Of a stretch of DNA of 64,000 nt, positions 30,401 through 41,100 are shown piece after piece. Every line of letters starts with the position of its first letter. The first letter of the stretch is position 1. Where the stretch lies: contig JAVTLE010000018.1 of NCBI GenBank assembly GCA_033439295.1, positions 992,001 to 1,056,000 on the forward strand, given 5' to 3'. This DNA comes from Deuterostichococcus epilithicus (lineage: Eukaryota; Chlorophyta; Trebouxiophyceae; Prasiolales; Stichococcaceae). The position numbers and the translations under genes are program-made. The notes below the pieces were generated by a model, which saw only the letters and a list, made by a program, of their open reading frames with translations, did not search any database and was not told where the DNA came from.

Positions 30401-32302
30401 CGGCGCTGTCGAACCTGAGCCTTCTGACCCTGTCAACCCCCCCTGCAGCCTGCCGGAGACGGCGCTGTCGGACTTCGACTACTACATGGACACGCACAAG
30501 TTGCGCATCACGGTGTCCAACATGAAGAACGCCAACACCGTCGCGGCGCTGGAGTCCATGCGCGACACGGTGCTGCAGAACCTGGCGCAGCTGCCGCCCG
30601 CGCCCTCGGTGCCCTTCACCCGCCCGCCGCCCAAGTTTGAAGTGGTGCGTCCCTTTGCACCCCTCTGGTCCCTCCCCTTTGTCTGGGCGGATCTTGTTCA
30701 GCTGTGGCCACAGGCAAGTTGGCATCGACTCGACCGCATGCCCGGACTTGGGCTCAGCTTGTAGGCTCAGCAGGCTCAGAACGCGACTGCAGCACCTCGT
30801 CTTCGCCGTGGATGGTGCAGGGGCTTCCTCTATGCACATGTTTGGCTGGCAAGGCGCCATACGATCAGCCACATGACGTACAAAGGGCCGCACTGAGGGG
30901 CGAGTGCCGCATCCCGCGCAGGCGGAGGCGCCAGAGGAGGACCCAGACGTGCGCGGCGGCGGGCAAGCGGCGAACGATGCGCGCATCGTCAAGGGCGCCG
31001 ATTATGCGTCAGACGAAGAGGAACCCCTCCGCAACGAGGCGAGGGTCCTGTCTCATCATGCGGCCTCGTGCTGCTGAGCTTGTCGTGGGCCATCAAGGAG
31101 CAAGTCGCACGACCGCCGCCGTGCCCGCACCTCCCAAAAGCTGCCGCGTTGCCGTGCAGCCTTGGATCTGCGCTTTCCCGGCCCTGACAGTCGCCTGTCA
31201 ATTGCGGCGGGCTTTCGGTCTGAGAATCTGTCTTTCCTGACCGGAAACTTGCACGCCGTGCCCGCAGGGCCCTGCGCCTCCGCCGGCGGGGCTGCCAGGC
31301 TTCATTGCAAAGCAAGAGGACGGCGGCAGCGGCGCGGCGGCGGCGGCGCTTGCAGCGGCGGGCGTGGAGGAGGATGTGGGCTTCAAGCCCAAGCCGCCGA
31401 TGGTGCCGGACGAGGCGACGGTCACAGGCGCGCACGTGCCAGAGGCGGCCAACGCGCCGGCGGGCGTGGACGTGGGCACCAAGATCGGCGCCGACGAGGT
31501 AGGGAATTGCACAGGGTTTTCCATGAGGGTTGTAGAGGGATGCAGGGCATTTGAGCGTGGCGGTAGGCGGCCGACGTGCTCCGTGGCAGATGATGGGAGA
31601 GGCAGATCATGCGAGGCCAGCGCCTGCGACTGGAGGTGCCGCAGGTGCATGGCATTGCACTGCACAATCGAGAGGCTTGGCGGCGGCGACGCTAGTCCCC
31701 CACTCTTTCCTGAACAGCGATACGTTTGTGTATGCCACCATGCATCTGTCCGGCATGCTTAATGCTGGCCCGCGAGCAGGTTTAGAAGTTTCTTCACAAT
31801 GGCTCAAAGTTGGGCTGCGAGTGCGCACAGGCATACCTGCAGAGCGTGGGGCAGCCAGCTCCGGCGGCGCCAGCGGGCAACGCCGCGCCGCTGGACACGC
31901 CGGCAGCGCCCGTTGTGGACGACCGCCCGCAGCCCGGCAATGCACCAGCACAGGTGGGCGAGCATTGCCATTCTGGTGACAGCGCATTACCGGTATGGTG
32001 AGTGCACACACGGCATGATATCGTGGCGCAAGCGCGTGGGGGTCGACAGCGCATGCTGTTATGGAGTTCCAGGTTTTTGCTGGGGTTCCAAAAGCTCGCT
32101 TCGACCCTCGGTGCAGGATGTGCCCGACGTCAGCAATGCACAAGCTGCGGCGGCGGGCGGCCCGACGGACATGGAGCTGGAGGAAGAGGCGGCCGTCGGG
32201 ATTGGGCCTGGTGGTGACGCTGGTACGACGGCAGCGGGCGTGCGGACGGAGGGCCTGCAAGACTCTACATCAGTCCCTGGCGGCGGCGGCGGCGGCCACT
32301 AA
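27416..32302 (+). CDS. Class I histone deacetylase (RPD3/HDA type) with long acidic/Gly-Ala tail
   Basis: A zinc-dependent nuclear lysine deacetylase acting in co-repressor complexes. Exon 1 (27416-27617) starts [20 protein letters not shown] and includes [20 protein letters not shown]. Then [16 protein letters not shown] and [20 protein letters not shown] (about 28125-28260), [19 protein letters not shown] (28665), [20 protein letters not shown] (28986, catalytic His pair), [18 protein letters not shown] (about 29270, zinc Asp and His), [20 protein letters not shown] (about 29620), [20 protein letters not shown] (about 30040, third zinc ligand Asp), [18 protein letters not shown] (about 30150, catalytic Tyr) and [20 protein letters not shown] (about 30450). 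Further exons (about 30920-31049, 31267-31497, 31840-31950, 32114-32302) encode a disordered tail with acidic runs (DEEEP, MELEEEA) ending in a glycine run and His. The usual CWTYET motif is CWCYET here. Confidence 0.93.
30384..30480 (+). repeat. 59-bp duplication of a 3' splice site and exon start in the deacetylase gene
   Basis: The acceptor plus exon start GCAG/CCTGCCGGAGACGGCG occurs at about 30387 and again at about 30446. The second copy continues into [11 protein letters not shown], the conserved deacetylase sequence. Because 59 is not a multiple of 3, use of the first acceptor would shift the frame. Confidence 0.8.
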
Positions 32303-33757
32303 CTGATGCCATGTTGAAGTTGTTTTCGCCTGCAAGCTGGCGACGTTTCCAAGTTTCGAAGTTTAGATGACGTAAAGGAATGACTAACGCTCGCGATCGA
32401 TCCATTAAGCAGAGTGCGCCATGGTTTCTTTCCACATGGCGCATTTGCACCATGCTTGGCCAGTTCGCCACTTTGCAAGCTAGTCCCTAGACTCGAACAA
32501 GCGAGACTCGCAAGGCACCTTCGTGTCCTCAAGCACGCGAGCTCGTACCTGACCTTCGAATCCAGGTCCCACTTGACAACTTGGCGCTGTTGGATCTAGC
32601 CCTCCAGGTCTGTGATGCTGTGAGCCCTTGAAACTTCTGATTCGCAGTACCTTTGGTGCAATCTGTCAGCTTCCCGCTGTGCATGCTGTTCGAGCACAGC
32701 ACCCACCTGGTTCAGCCGCATGTTCTAGCTCTTATTCCACCCTTCCCCTCACTGATGGGGTCACATCATTGCAAGCCGTTCCAAGTTGTGCACGGCTGGC
32801 GCCAGATCATGCTCGAGCACATGCTCGCGCGTTGAAAATTCGTGCCTTCACACTCTGCGAGCTCGTCTTGCGCCCAGTCACCAGATTGGGTCTGAATACT
32901 GTTTGAATGTGATATGTCGTGCTGCGTCCGTCCAGCGATGCTCGGAGATGGGGCGCTGAGCATGACGGTCGGTCCACCACGAGTGGACGATCTGGTTGAC
33001 TTCCTTGCCGCTGACTTGGAGTTTGTGACCTGGTCTTTCTTTGCTTGCAGGTGTAAAATTTGTTGACGAGGCGAGGCTGTCGTTGCGCTCAGGCACTGAT
33101 TGTGGCACCGATTCGGCTGCTCACAGCTGTACGGCGGAAACCTGCCGCCGCAGCTGCCGCAGCCAGCCGAGTCCACCGCAGCTGGTGAACGGGCAGAGGA
33201 GCTGAGGCCAGGCGTGCACCGCAAGCCAGTGCCTCGACCGGACTTTCCAGGAGGGCGGGCAGCACCCACGCGACCGCAAAACGGCAGCGGCAGCGACGAG
33301 CGTTTCTGCGGCAGCCACGCTGGCGCAGAGCACGCTGTTAGGCATTTCCGGCAAGGTGCGGTGCCACGCCTCTCAGGGTACGCATACACATCAGTGCAAG
33401 CGAGAAGATTGTTGTGACTGTGCAGCAGCATGCCGAACATGTTTCTCAAAAGCAGGTCACGCCCTAGCCGCAGAGCAGAGACGGCATGCGTCGCCGCATG
33501 CACTACGCCCAGGCGCTCTGCAGCCATGGCGCCAGGTTGTAAACACAGCGTGGCATGCTTCGAGGCGTGTCAGGGAGCGGCGCGATGCGCTCGGCTCTCA
33601 GCCATCCATCAAATTGAACCACCTGTTGCTCCTGGTGGCGCAGGACCAGGACACGCCGCAGGGCCCTTCAGCCGCTGCAGCCGCGCCATCGGCCAGGGCA
33701 GCCGCCGGCGCGTGGGCGCGGCAGGGACAGGAGGCAGGGGGGCTGGCAGAGGCTGAC
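32303..33757. other. Spacer with possible unassigned exons
   Basis: No recognised gene. Two plus-strand pieces look protein-like: an ATG at 32962 opens a peptide containing VDDLVDFLAADLEF before a GT at about 33025, and about 33127-33353 reads YGGNLPPQLPQPAESTA and PVPRPDFPGG after a CAG. They may be 5' exons of the transporter gene or a small separate gene, but splice phases could not be joined cleanly. Confidence 0.3.
33052..33056 (+). terminator. Possible TGTAA poly(A) signal for the deacetylase gene
   Basis: The first TGTAA on the plus strand after the deacetylase stop, about 750 bp away. The distance is long and a pentamer can occur by chance. Confidence 0.3.
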
Positions 33758-36700
33758 ATGCTGGCCGGCCACGCCGAGCTGCGCACGAAGTCGTCATCCA
33801 GCTTGGACAAGCTCATCGCTGATGGCGGTGGGCCGGCGGCATCGGCGCCAGACGGCGGCAGCACTGATGCCGCAGCAAAGCCTCTGAGTGCGTCCTGCTG
33901 TTCCCGTTGGGACTGCTGATGCTCGATGGACGCTGCCGTGCTGGATGTCATCAGCTGTTGCTGACGGTTTGGCTTGCGCAGCTCAGCGGCGGCGAAGGCT
34001 TGCACAAAGCATGCTCTGCAACTCTGGTGCTTGCGCGCGCTCTTCTGCCTCGGATACGATGCATCTGACAGACTAGTCAGATGACTGGCTGCCCGGCTGC
34101 AGCTGAACAAAGCTGCTCCTTGCGCGGCACAGGTACCACCGTTTAAAGACTGACTGCGCTGCTCCCTGCCCTCCTGTCACAGCCTGATCGCCCTGACCCT
34201 GCCTCCACACCCTGGCCCTGCGCAGCGAAATGGATGTTGGGCCTGGTGGCGGGCTTCGTCTGGATGGGCGTCAGCAGTGGCCTCATCATCCTGAACAAGC
34301 ACCTGATGTCCACCGACGGGTTCCACTACCCCATGGCGCTCTCAGGCCTCGGAATGTCCTTCTCCTCCGTCGCCGCCTGGCTGTGCTGCCGGGTACGTGA
34401 GCTTCCATTCATTCATTCATTCATTCATTCATTCATTCATTCATTCATTCATTCATTCATCTTGTCCCCCAATGGGCGGCGCTGTCAGCGCTGTGGGGTC
34501 TCTTTGGCGTGGTGCCTTGCCGGCTTGCCCTGCCTGCTTGCCCTGCCTGCCTGCCTTGCCTGCCTGCCTGTTCGACCGGCGACTTGTGTGGCCGGCTGCG
34601 CTGGCTGCCGCACGACCGGCCAGGTGGCCTGACCTCGCCGCAGCAGCTGCGCACGGGCTCGGCGCGACGGCAGAGCTCGGCGGCAGGTCGGGGAGTTGGA
34701 AGCCGTTGCGCCGCAGCCTCGTGGCACTGGCTCGGCAGTGGGGGCCCCTGATGGCCCGAGACTCGATCCATCTGCAGGTTCTCAAGGTGGTGGAGGCGAA
34801 GAGGGTCGTCACCTGGCACTTCTACTTCACCAAGATCATGCCCATCGGGCTGTTCATGGCGGCCACGCTGCACTTCGGCAACCTGGTGTACCTGTACCTC
34901 ACCGTCTCCTTCATCCAGATGCTCAAGGTGGGCCGCCGCCTCCGGCGATGATGGCCATTGCCTGCCCCGACAAGAGGCGCAGAGTGCAGAATCTGGACAG
35001 TTCAAAGCTTCTGGGACATTTGAATGACGGAATGATCCCTCTCTCTTGGATTTTTGATGTTTTTATGTTCTTGATGCCCTTGACAAGACTGTATTGTGAC
35101 CCGTGCAGGCGTTCACGCCCATCGTGACGATGCTGGCACTGTTTATTGCCGGGCTGGAGGTGCCCGCCTGGCGCCTCATAGGGGCGGTGGTGGCGATTGC
35201 CATCGGCACAGCGGCAGCATCGTACGGGTGGGCAAATCTCATCCCCTGCATGCCAAGCGTGACAACATGACACCAGCTGCACGTGGAAGCACCTGAAGCA
35301 TCTGGTCCGGTCTTCGCGAGTCCGCAGAGAAGGCATGGTGCGCCCTGGCTTCGGCACACAGTGCTGCTGACCTGCACCCCCCTGACGTGTCGTCTGCTGC
35401 GGCAGGGAGCTCAACCTGTCATGGGCGGGCATCCTGTTCATGGGCCTCAGCGAGGGCTTCGAGGCGACGCGCCTGGTCATGACGCAAGTGCTGCTGGTCG
35501 GCCTGAAGTTCCACCCAAGTGCGCACAGAGTCTGGCCTTAGGCCCCCTGCTGCACCTACATCTTCCTTCATGCTGCCGCCTGCATGCCACCTTGCCGCTC
35601 TCACTGTGTCTGACGGGGGCTCAGTCCCGTGTGTATGCTGGCCCGACGGCATGGTGGCGGCGGGGACAGCATGCAGGGTGCAGACGCGGGATCCCTGTGG
35701 TCTCCTGCTTCCTCTCCTGCTCCCGCATCCCTCCGTCACTTGCGCCTCCTGCCGTCGCACCTGCCCCTCAGTCGCCACCAGGGGCCTGATGTACCTGGTG
35801 CCGCCGTGCACCTCCTGGCTCCTCGGGCCACGTAGAAGGGGGCAAGACACAGCAGGGACGGCATGCAGATGCACTTTGCGGAAGTCGCTCCGCGTGCACT
35901 CCTCCCTGACACCCCTGACACCGCGCCGCCGCTGCTGCCGCAGTCGAGGGCCTGATGTACCTGGCCCCCGCATGCACCTTCTGGCTGGCCATCGGCGTGG
36001 GGCTGCTGGAGTACCGCACCATGGTCACGGAGGGCGCCTTTGGGCTCATCGCCCGGCGTCCCGGCACCTACATGACGGCGGCCGCCATGGGCTTTGGCGT
36101 CAACGCGCTGGCGTACATCGTCATACAGTCGTCCTCCTCTCTCACGCTCAAGGTGCGTGCTAGTGATGGGAGGATAAACGTTCCTTGGATCATGCGCTCT
36201 GCGCAGGGCACTGCCGCGGAGACACTCTGCGCGGCAGGAAGGATGTGCTACGGATCCAGGGGTGGAGCGCTGCGGAGGGCCTTGAGCAACGGAGTGCTGC
36301 AGCCTGTGGTGTATGTTGGGAGGCTGTGCAGAGCACTGCTGCTTTACAAAGTCGTTCAGAGGGGGCATGGTCGTGTCAAGTATCTGGCGCCTGCTTGCAC
36401 CTGCATGCAAACCTTGCTAGGAGACCGCATTCAGCCGCTGCCAAGATGTGCTGCACGGCTTGCCTCCGCATGAAGTTGTGCTGCTGACAGCTCACCTTGA
36501 CCCACCACACTGCAGGTGCTGGGTACAGCAAAAAACGCGATCGTGGTGTGGATCGGCATCGTGTTCCTGGGCGAGACGGTGACGACGCTGCAGGGCGGCG
36601 GCTACGCGCTCTCCCTCGCCGGCTTCTTTCTGTACAATTACCTCAAGATGCAGCAGCCGACTGGTGAGCCTCACGAAGTCTCAGAATCTTCTCGACTTCT

Positions 36701-37033
36701 TATGTGGCCCAAATCTCGCTTGAAATTTCCTCATCCGCAGCAGCCCGCCGGCTGCTTCCTATGCAGCCACCGGCCGACTCCTCGCAAGGCACGCTGGCTG
36801 AGGCTCAACGGCTCCAGCACAGCACATGGCGACGAGGCGAAGGCAGGTGCAACGCCACCCAGCAGTAGGCAATAAGCAACTCGGCGGCTCTGCAGTGGCT
36901 GGAGCATGACACCTTACATGCTGACGACGGGCGCTGCCTGCATGACGCAGGCGTCAAGCCCAGCGGTAGCTATGTGTCGGTGCCAGCGGCGGACGATGAG
37001 GAGCTGGCAGTAGACGAGCACCGGCGGTCGTGA
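33758..37033 (+). CDS. Sugar-phosphate / nucleotide-sugar transporter, TPT (DMT) family
   Basis: A multi-span antiporter of the triose-phosphate-translocator family, closest in feel to plant translocators of the At3g14410 group; substrate unknown. The first coding exon is soluble ([19 protein letters not shown]). It ends in phase 1 so that AAAKPL joins [20 protein letters not shown] at about 34209. Next exons: [20 protein letters not shown] and VSFIQMLK (about 34780-34927), [20 protein letters not shown] (about 35110), [20 protein letters not shown] (about 35408), [20 protein letters not shown] with [12 protein letters not shown] (about 35942-36151), [20 protein letters not shown] to YLKMQQPT (36516-36663). 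The last exon 36951-37033, joined in phase 1, gives [20 protein letters not shown] and ends HRRS with TGA. The lysine-containing motifs SFIQMLK, SLTLK and GTAKN occupy the family's conserved places. The true start may lie further upstream. Confidence 0.82.
34406..34460 (+). repeat. CATT tetranucleotide microsatellite
   Basis: About 13.75 perfect copies of CATT in the intron right after the exon ending [10 protein letters not shown]. It is followed by a pyrimidine-rich stretch of TGCCTGCC-like repeats (about 34510-34575). Confidence 0.97.
35775..35995 (+). repeat. 166-bp exon-edge duplication upstream of a transporter exon
   Basis: The exon start [13 protein letters not shown] (about 35949) has an intron copy at about 35783 reading [14 protein letters not shown]. 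The copy has a CAG acceptor in the same splice phase and a GT about 60 bp later, so it could be spliced as an extra or alternative exon. Confidence 0.8.
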
Positions 37034-37170
37034 CGCCAACACGCAAACGGAGGAGTTGGCGGTCGACAAGCACCGACAATCATGACGGCAGCACGCCATT
37101 GAGGAGCGCAGGCGTTCGTGACGGCTGCGCGTTTGGGCATGCCGCATAGGGAGCTCCGACGGTCGTGACG
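36990..37170 (+). repeat. Degenerate tandem copies of the transporter's C-terminal coding segment
   Basis: The last coding stretch ([11 protein letters not shown] and its TGA, about 36996-37033) is echoed at about 37047-37086, and more weakly at about 37100-37121 and 37147-37168. Each echo ends in a TCGTGACG- or TCATGACG-like block. The copies lie after the stop, in the 3' UTR. Confidence 0.6.
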
Positions 37171-38111
37171 CAACGCGTCGCGGCGCAGCCTGCAGCCTTG
37201 CAGGTGGCGCTGCCATCCCGCAGCGCGGTGGCGCGGTCGGCCGCGATGCCCACAAAGAACTGCGGGGCTGGGGAGGTGCAGCGCTGCTGGAGGTCTGATT
37301 GCCACATGTTTCGGCACAGCAGGCGTGCTGGCAGCACCGCAGGCGGGAGGGTGAGCTCAGGCACTGTTTGTGTGGCATGTTTTGGGGCGCGGATCGATGA
37401 GCAGCGAAATCAGTACTACAGAAACTCGTGCATGCATCCGAGCTGGGCGGTGCTGCAGCTGCAAGAGTGTTCGTGGTCCCTACCCCGTTTCTGTTGATGT
37501 GGGAGACGGCTCGACTCAACTCGATCCTTTACTATCGGAAGCTGTAAGAGCGTCAAAGTGTGCACGAGGGACCTCCCTCCAACGCATCTGACCTGCACGG
37601 ATGTTGCCGTACCAGCGGCACGTGCAATCATGGATAATACCATATCGAATACCAAGCGTCTGGCTTCGCTGACTGATCTGACGCGTGGCCACACGCCGCG
37701 TAGCCGGGGCCGCCGACCGCCGCGATCATATGCAGTGACTGACATAGCCGTTTGCTCGTCGCGCAGCCGCTTCCGAACACTTGGGAGTCGCACCTGCACG
37801 CATGTGCGCAACCCATGTGCAGCAGGCTTTTCGGCGCTCTTGGCAGCGCGCAGACCCGGCGACGGTGATAGAACATATTTCATGAACTTCTAGAAGCGCT
37901 CCACACAGCTTGAGCGCACCTCGTGTCAAGGTGAGCCATGCGTTCCTTGGGCTGCCGATGCGATGCTACAATCGCACGCACCTGCACCCTAAGCGCAGCT
38001 GGCTTGGAAGGGTCCCAGCCAATTGAGCATGCCAGAGTTTTTGTCTGCAACTGCAGGCGCGCCCATGGTCGTGATGCCTGCTGGCTGCACACGCACAAGC
38101 AGGGCGCCAGC
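37034..38111. other. Spacer between the transporter and the giant wall-protein gene
   Basis: Contains the transporter 3' UTR and presumably the promoter of the giant gene. Short open frames on both strands have no recognisable domain. No RNA gene or mobile element is seen. Confidence 0.5.
37543..37547 (+). terminator. TGTAA poly(A) signal for the transporter gene
   Basis: TGTAA about 510 bp after the preferred transporter stop at 37031-37033, the first in this orientation. Confidence 0.5.
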
Positions 38112-41100
38112 ATGAGTGATGTGGCCGCACGCGCAGGAGCAGGCCTGCTCGTGCTGGCTGTCTTGTTCATTGGTCCGGCCTCTGCAGACTACGAAGAACC
38201 GCGGTCAGCGATGGCACAGCGTGGCGCCTCGGAGCAGCGCGCCTTGCTCTCGAATTGCAGGCAAAACTCTCGGCAGCCCGTCGCAGCCTTGAGCGCCCAG
38301 CCAGGGAGGTGTCTGAGTAGCGCAAGGAGCAGCAGACCTCCAGTACCACGGAAACATGGGGGATTCGCTGGCAGCAGTGACAGTACTGGGCGGCGGCGTC
38401 TTCGTCAGCAGCAGCCTTCGGGCGCCCGCAGGCGGTGCAACAGCGCATGCAGACATGGCTCCGGCGACTTCACCATTCATTTGCGAGGATTTGGTTCGAT
38501 TCCAGCCCTCAGAAGGGCCGCAACAGCTGGGCGGCCCTCGGCGACCCCACACAGCCCACTGCGGCGCACAGCTCCAGCGAAGCATACAGCGATTGCTGAT
38601 CAGCAATTGCTACTCCACTCGAGTGAGTGGATATTTGATCGAAGCTGGGTTTGGAGATTGGGAAAGCACGCTTCTTGTGATGCCCATCAACTTCCACGTC
38701 GTGATGGTGGCAGCACTCCGCCCGCAGGAGCTGCGGACTTGGGCACGGATGGCACCGCCGTGCCCCGCCTGCACCTCATTGCCGTGTGGCTACTTGCTAT
38801 CGCAGTTGCAATTGCCGGCGGGATGGCACGGCTTGTGTCTGGCGACGCATGGCGACCGGCGGCGGCAGCAGTGGCGGCGACAGCAGCAGCAGCAGCAGCG
38901 GCGTCGGCGGCGACAGTGGCAGCGGCCGCATCGGCAGCAGCATTGGCGGCGGCAGCGGCAGCGGCAGCGGCAGCGGCAGCGGCAGCGGCAGCGGCAGCGG
39001 CAGCGGCAGCGGCCGCAGCTGCAGATCAGCGGCAGTGCGAGGCGGTAGTGTCGATGCCTGAAGGCTCAGCCAGGCGGCCGCGCCAGCAGCAGCACTGCGG
39101 CAGCGTGGGGCAGCAGGCGCCTCAGGCCAGCCGAAGACGACATGTGCACAACAGGCCTGGCGCAGCCGCTGCCGCCACTACAGCACTCCTTCTGGCGGTG
39201 TGCCCTGCCGCCTGGCTGCCGCCAGCGCGAGCCGTGACGTATGCAGACACCAACGACTTGGCGCCCTGGCAGCTTGCGCCCTCCATCACCTATGCTGCCA
39301 ACACGCGCAACAACACGGCTGTCTATGCGCCGCACCTGGAGTTCGAGATGTCTTTCAACAATTCGGTCATCGTCAACAACGGCACGCTGTGGGGCCCCAA
39401 CACCACGCAGCCATTCTACTATACCTACATGTTGACGGACCCCACGAAGCGTAACATAACTTACGCCGCCTTGCTGATACCGTGAGTTTGTCCCCTCTCT
39501 GATTTTGCAGATTCCCTGACACATTTGACAAACCAGCCTGCCGGGTCGAATCCTGTGCTTGAGAACCATTTGATGTGATATGGAGCTGCGATTGCCAACT
39601 GCGAGTGCAAGTTATCATGATTGCAGCCGGTGTCGGCCACTCATTCTAAGCAAATGGCTGTAACACCTTTTCGCCAAATTTCATCAATGGCTGAGCAAGA
39701 CAATGACATGCTTACACCAATGGCTGAGAATTCTTCAGGACCTGCTTTCACCAATCACTAAGCAAAGTTCTGGACTGCGGCCTGCAGCGTCGGCTTCACT
39801 GCGTCCCTGATCGGCGGCTTTGGCGGGTGGTGGTGGGGCCCTCAGCTGTTCGCTTTGCCCGACATCGACGACCTGGGGTGGCGCAATGACCCGCTGAATG
39901 GAGCAGTCGGGCGGTTCGGCATCACATGGATGCCGGGAGCATACATGTATCAGACGGCTCAGGTGAGTGCGTGGTGACAGCTCTCCTGCCATTCTTGCAA
40001 TTGCAGGCAAGCATGCACGCCAGCAAGAGCTGCTGACATGGCGGCACATGCCTCGATTCTCCATGTCGTTTGAAGCCTCACTAAATTGCGCAACGATGTC
40101 AACCCTCGTGACCATGGCATTTTGCAGGGCGTCCTGACAAATACAGCAACGCTGTCGCTGGCACTGTACAACTCCTTGAACAATGGCAGTTTCATGGCGG
40201 CAATGCTAGCCGACAACGCCCACAATGGCAATGCGCTGCAGTATGGTCCCAATCTCGGCATCGTCTCGCCGCTGACCTCTGTGTGCGTGGCGAATTGCCC
40301 GGGCGCGCCGCCGCTAAAGGCGAAGCCACCAAGGCCGCCGCCGGTCCCGCCGTCCGTTCAGGCAAGCTGTCAACCTGCAACTGCATGAGCGTGGGGTCGG
40401 CCCAAACCTGCCATGCCGGCAGGAGCTGGGGTGTGTGGCGGCGTGGGCGCATTGCTGATCGCCATGCTTTGTGCCCTGCATTACTGTCCTGTAAGGGCTG
40501 AATTGGGGTTGTTGGCTGTTGGCAGCCGATAGGGTTGCCAGGCACAGCAGCACGGTCTGCGCAATAAGCCTTCTTGTCAGCAACGACACGCCAGAAGAAT
40601 GGGATGCCAAGCAGGCTTCTAGTGCAGCTTCTGGGACTACACAGCTTAAGCTTCTGGCGCCCTTTGTGCAGACTCCTGCGTGGTGGAGCTTCAAGCCGAC
40701 CTATGCGCAAGATACCAGCAACTACAGCGCCGCCTATGTGCCGCGCATGGAGTTTTCCATATCATTTTCCAACCTCATCGTCGGCAGCGATGCATACTCG
40801 CAAGCGCACGCGCCGACCAACATTGGGTACTACGTCCTCAATGCAACCAATTCCGCCCTCATCAACTACAACATCTTCGTCATTGGGTGCGCGGCGCCCG
40901 CCCATCTGATAATTGCCTGAGGGAACGCCGCCCGGCACGTCTTGCAGCCACTTTGTGGCATCTTCCCTTAGGAAGAGCTCTGCTGCAGTTGTCTTCACTA
41001 TCTTCAAAAAATCCCTCCTGCAGCAGCGGTCAGGGCGACACTGCTCATACCAGCAGCTGCCGCGCACTGCCAGAAAGCAATGCATTGACCTGCTTGATCA

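Noticed and set aside
36664-36875. Transporter ending at 36868-36875 by short-intron splicing or read-through
   Set aside because: Those tails look non-coding, while splicing to 36951 gives an acidic, protein-like tail ([11 protein letters not shown]) in exact phase. The alternative cannot be excluded without cDNA.
36914-37519. 201-codon minus-strand open frame after the transporter
   Set aside because: It is Cys/Arg/Ser-rich with no domain, overlaps the transporter's last coding exon, and its internal repetition comes from the tail echoes.
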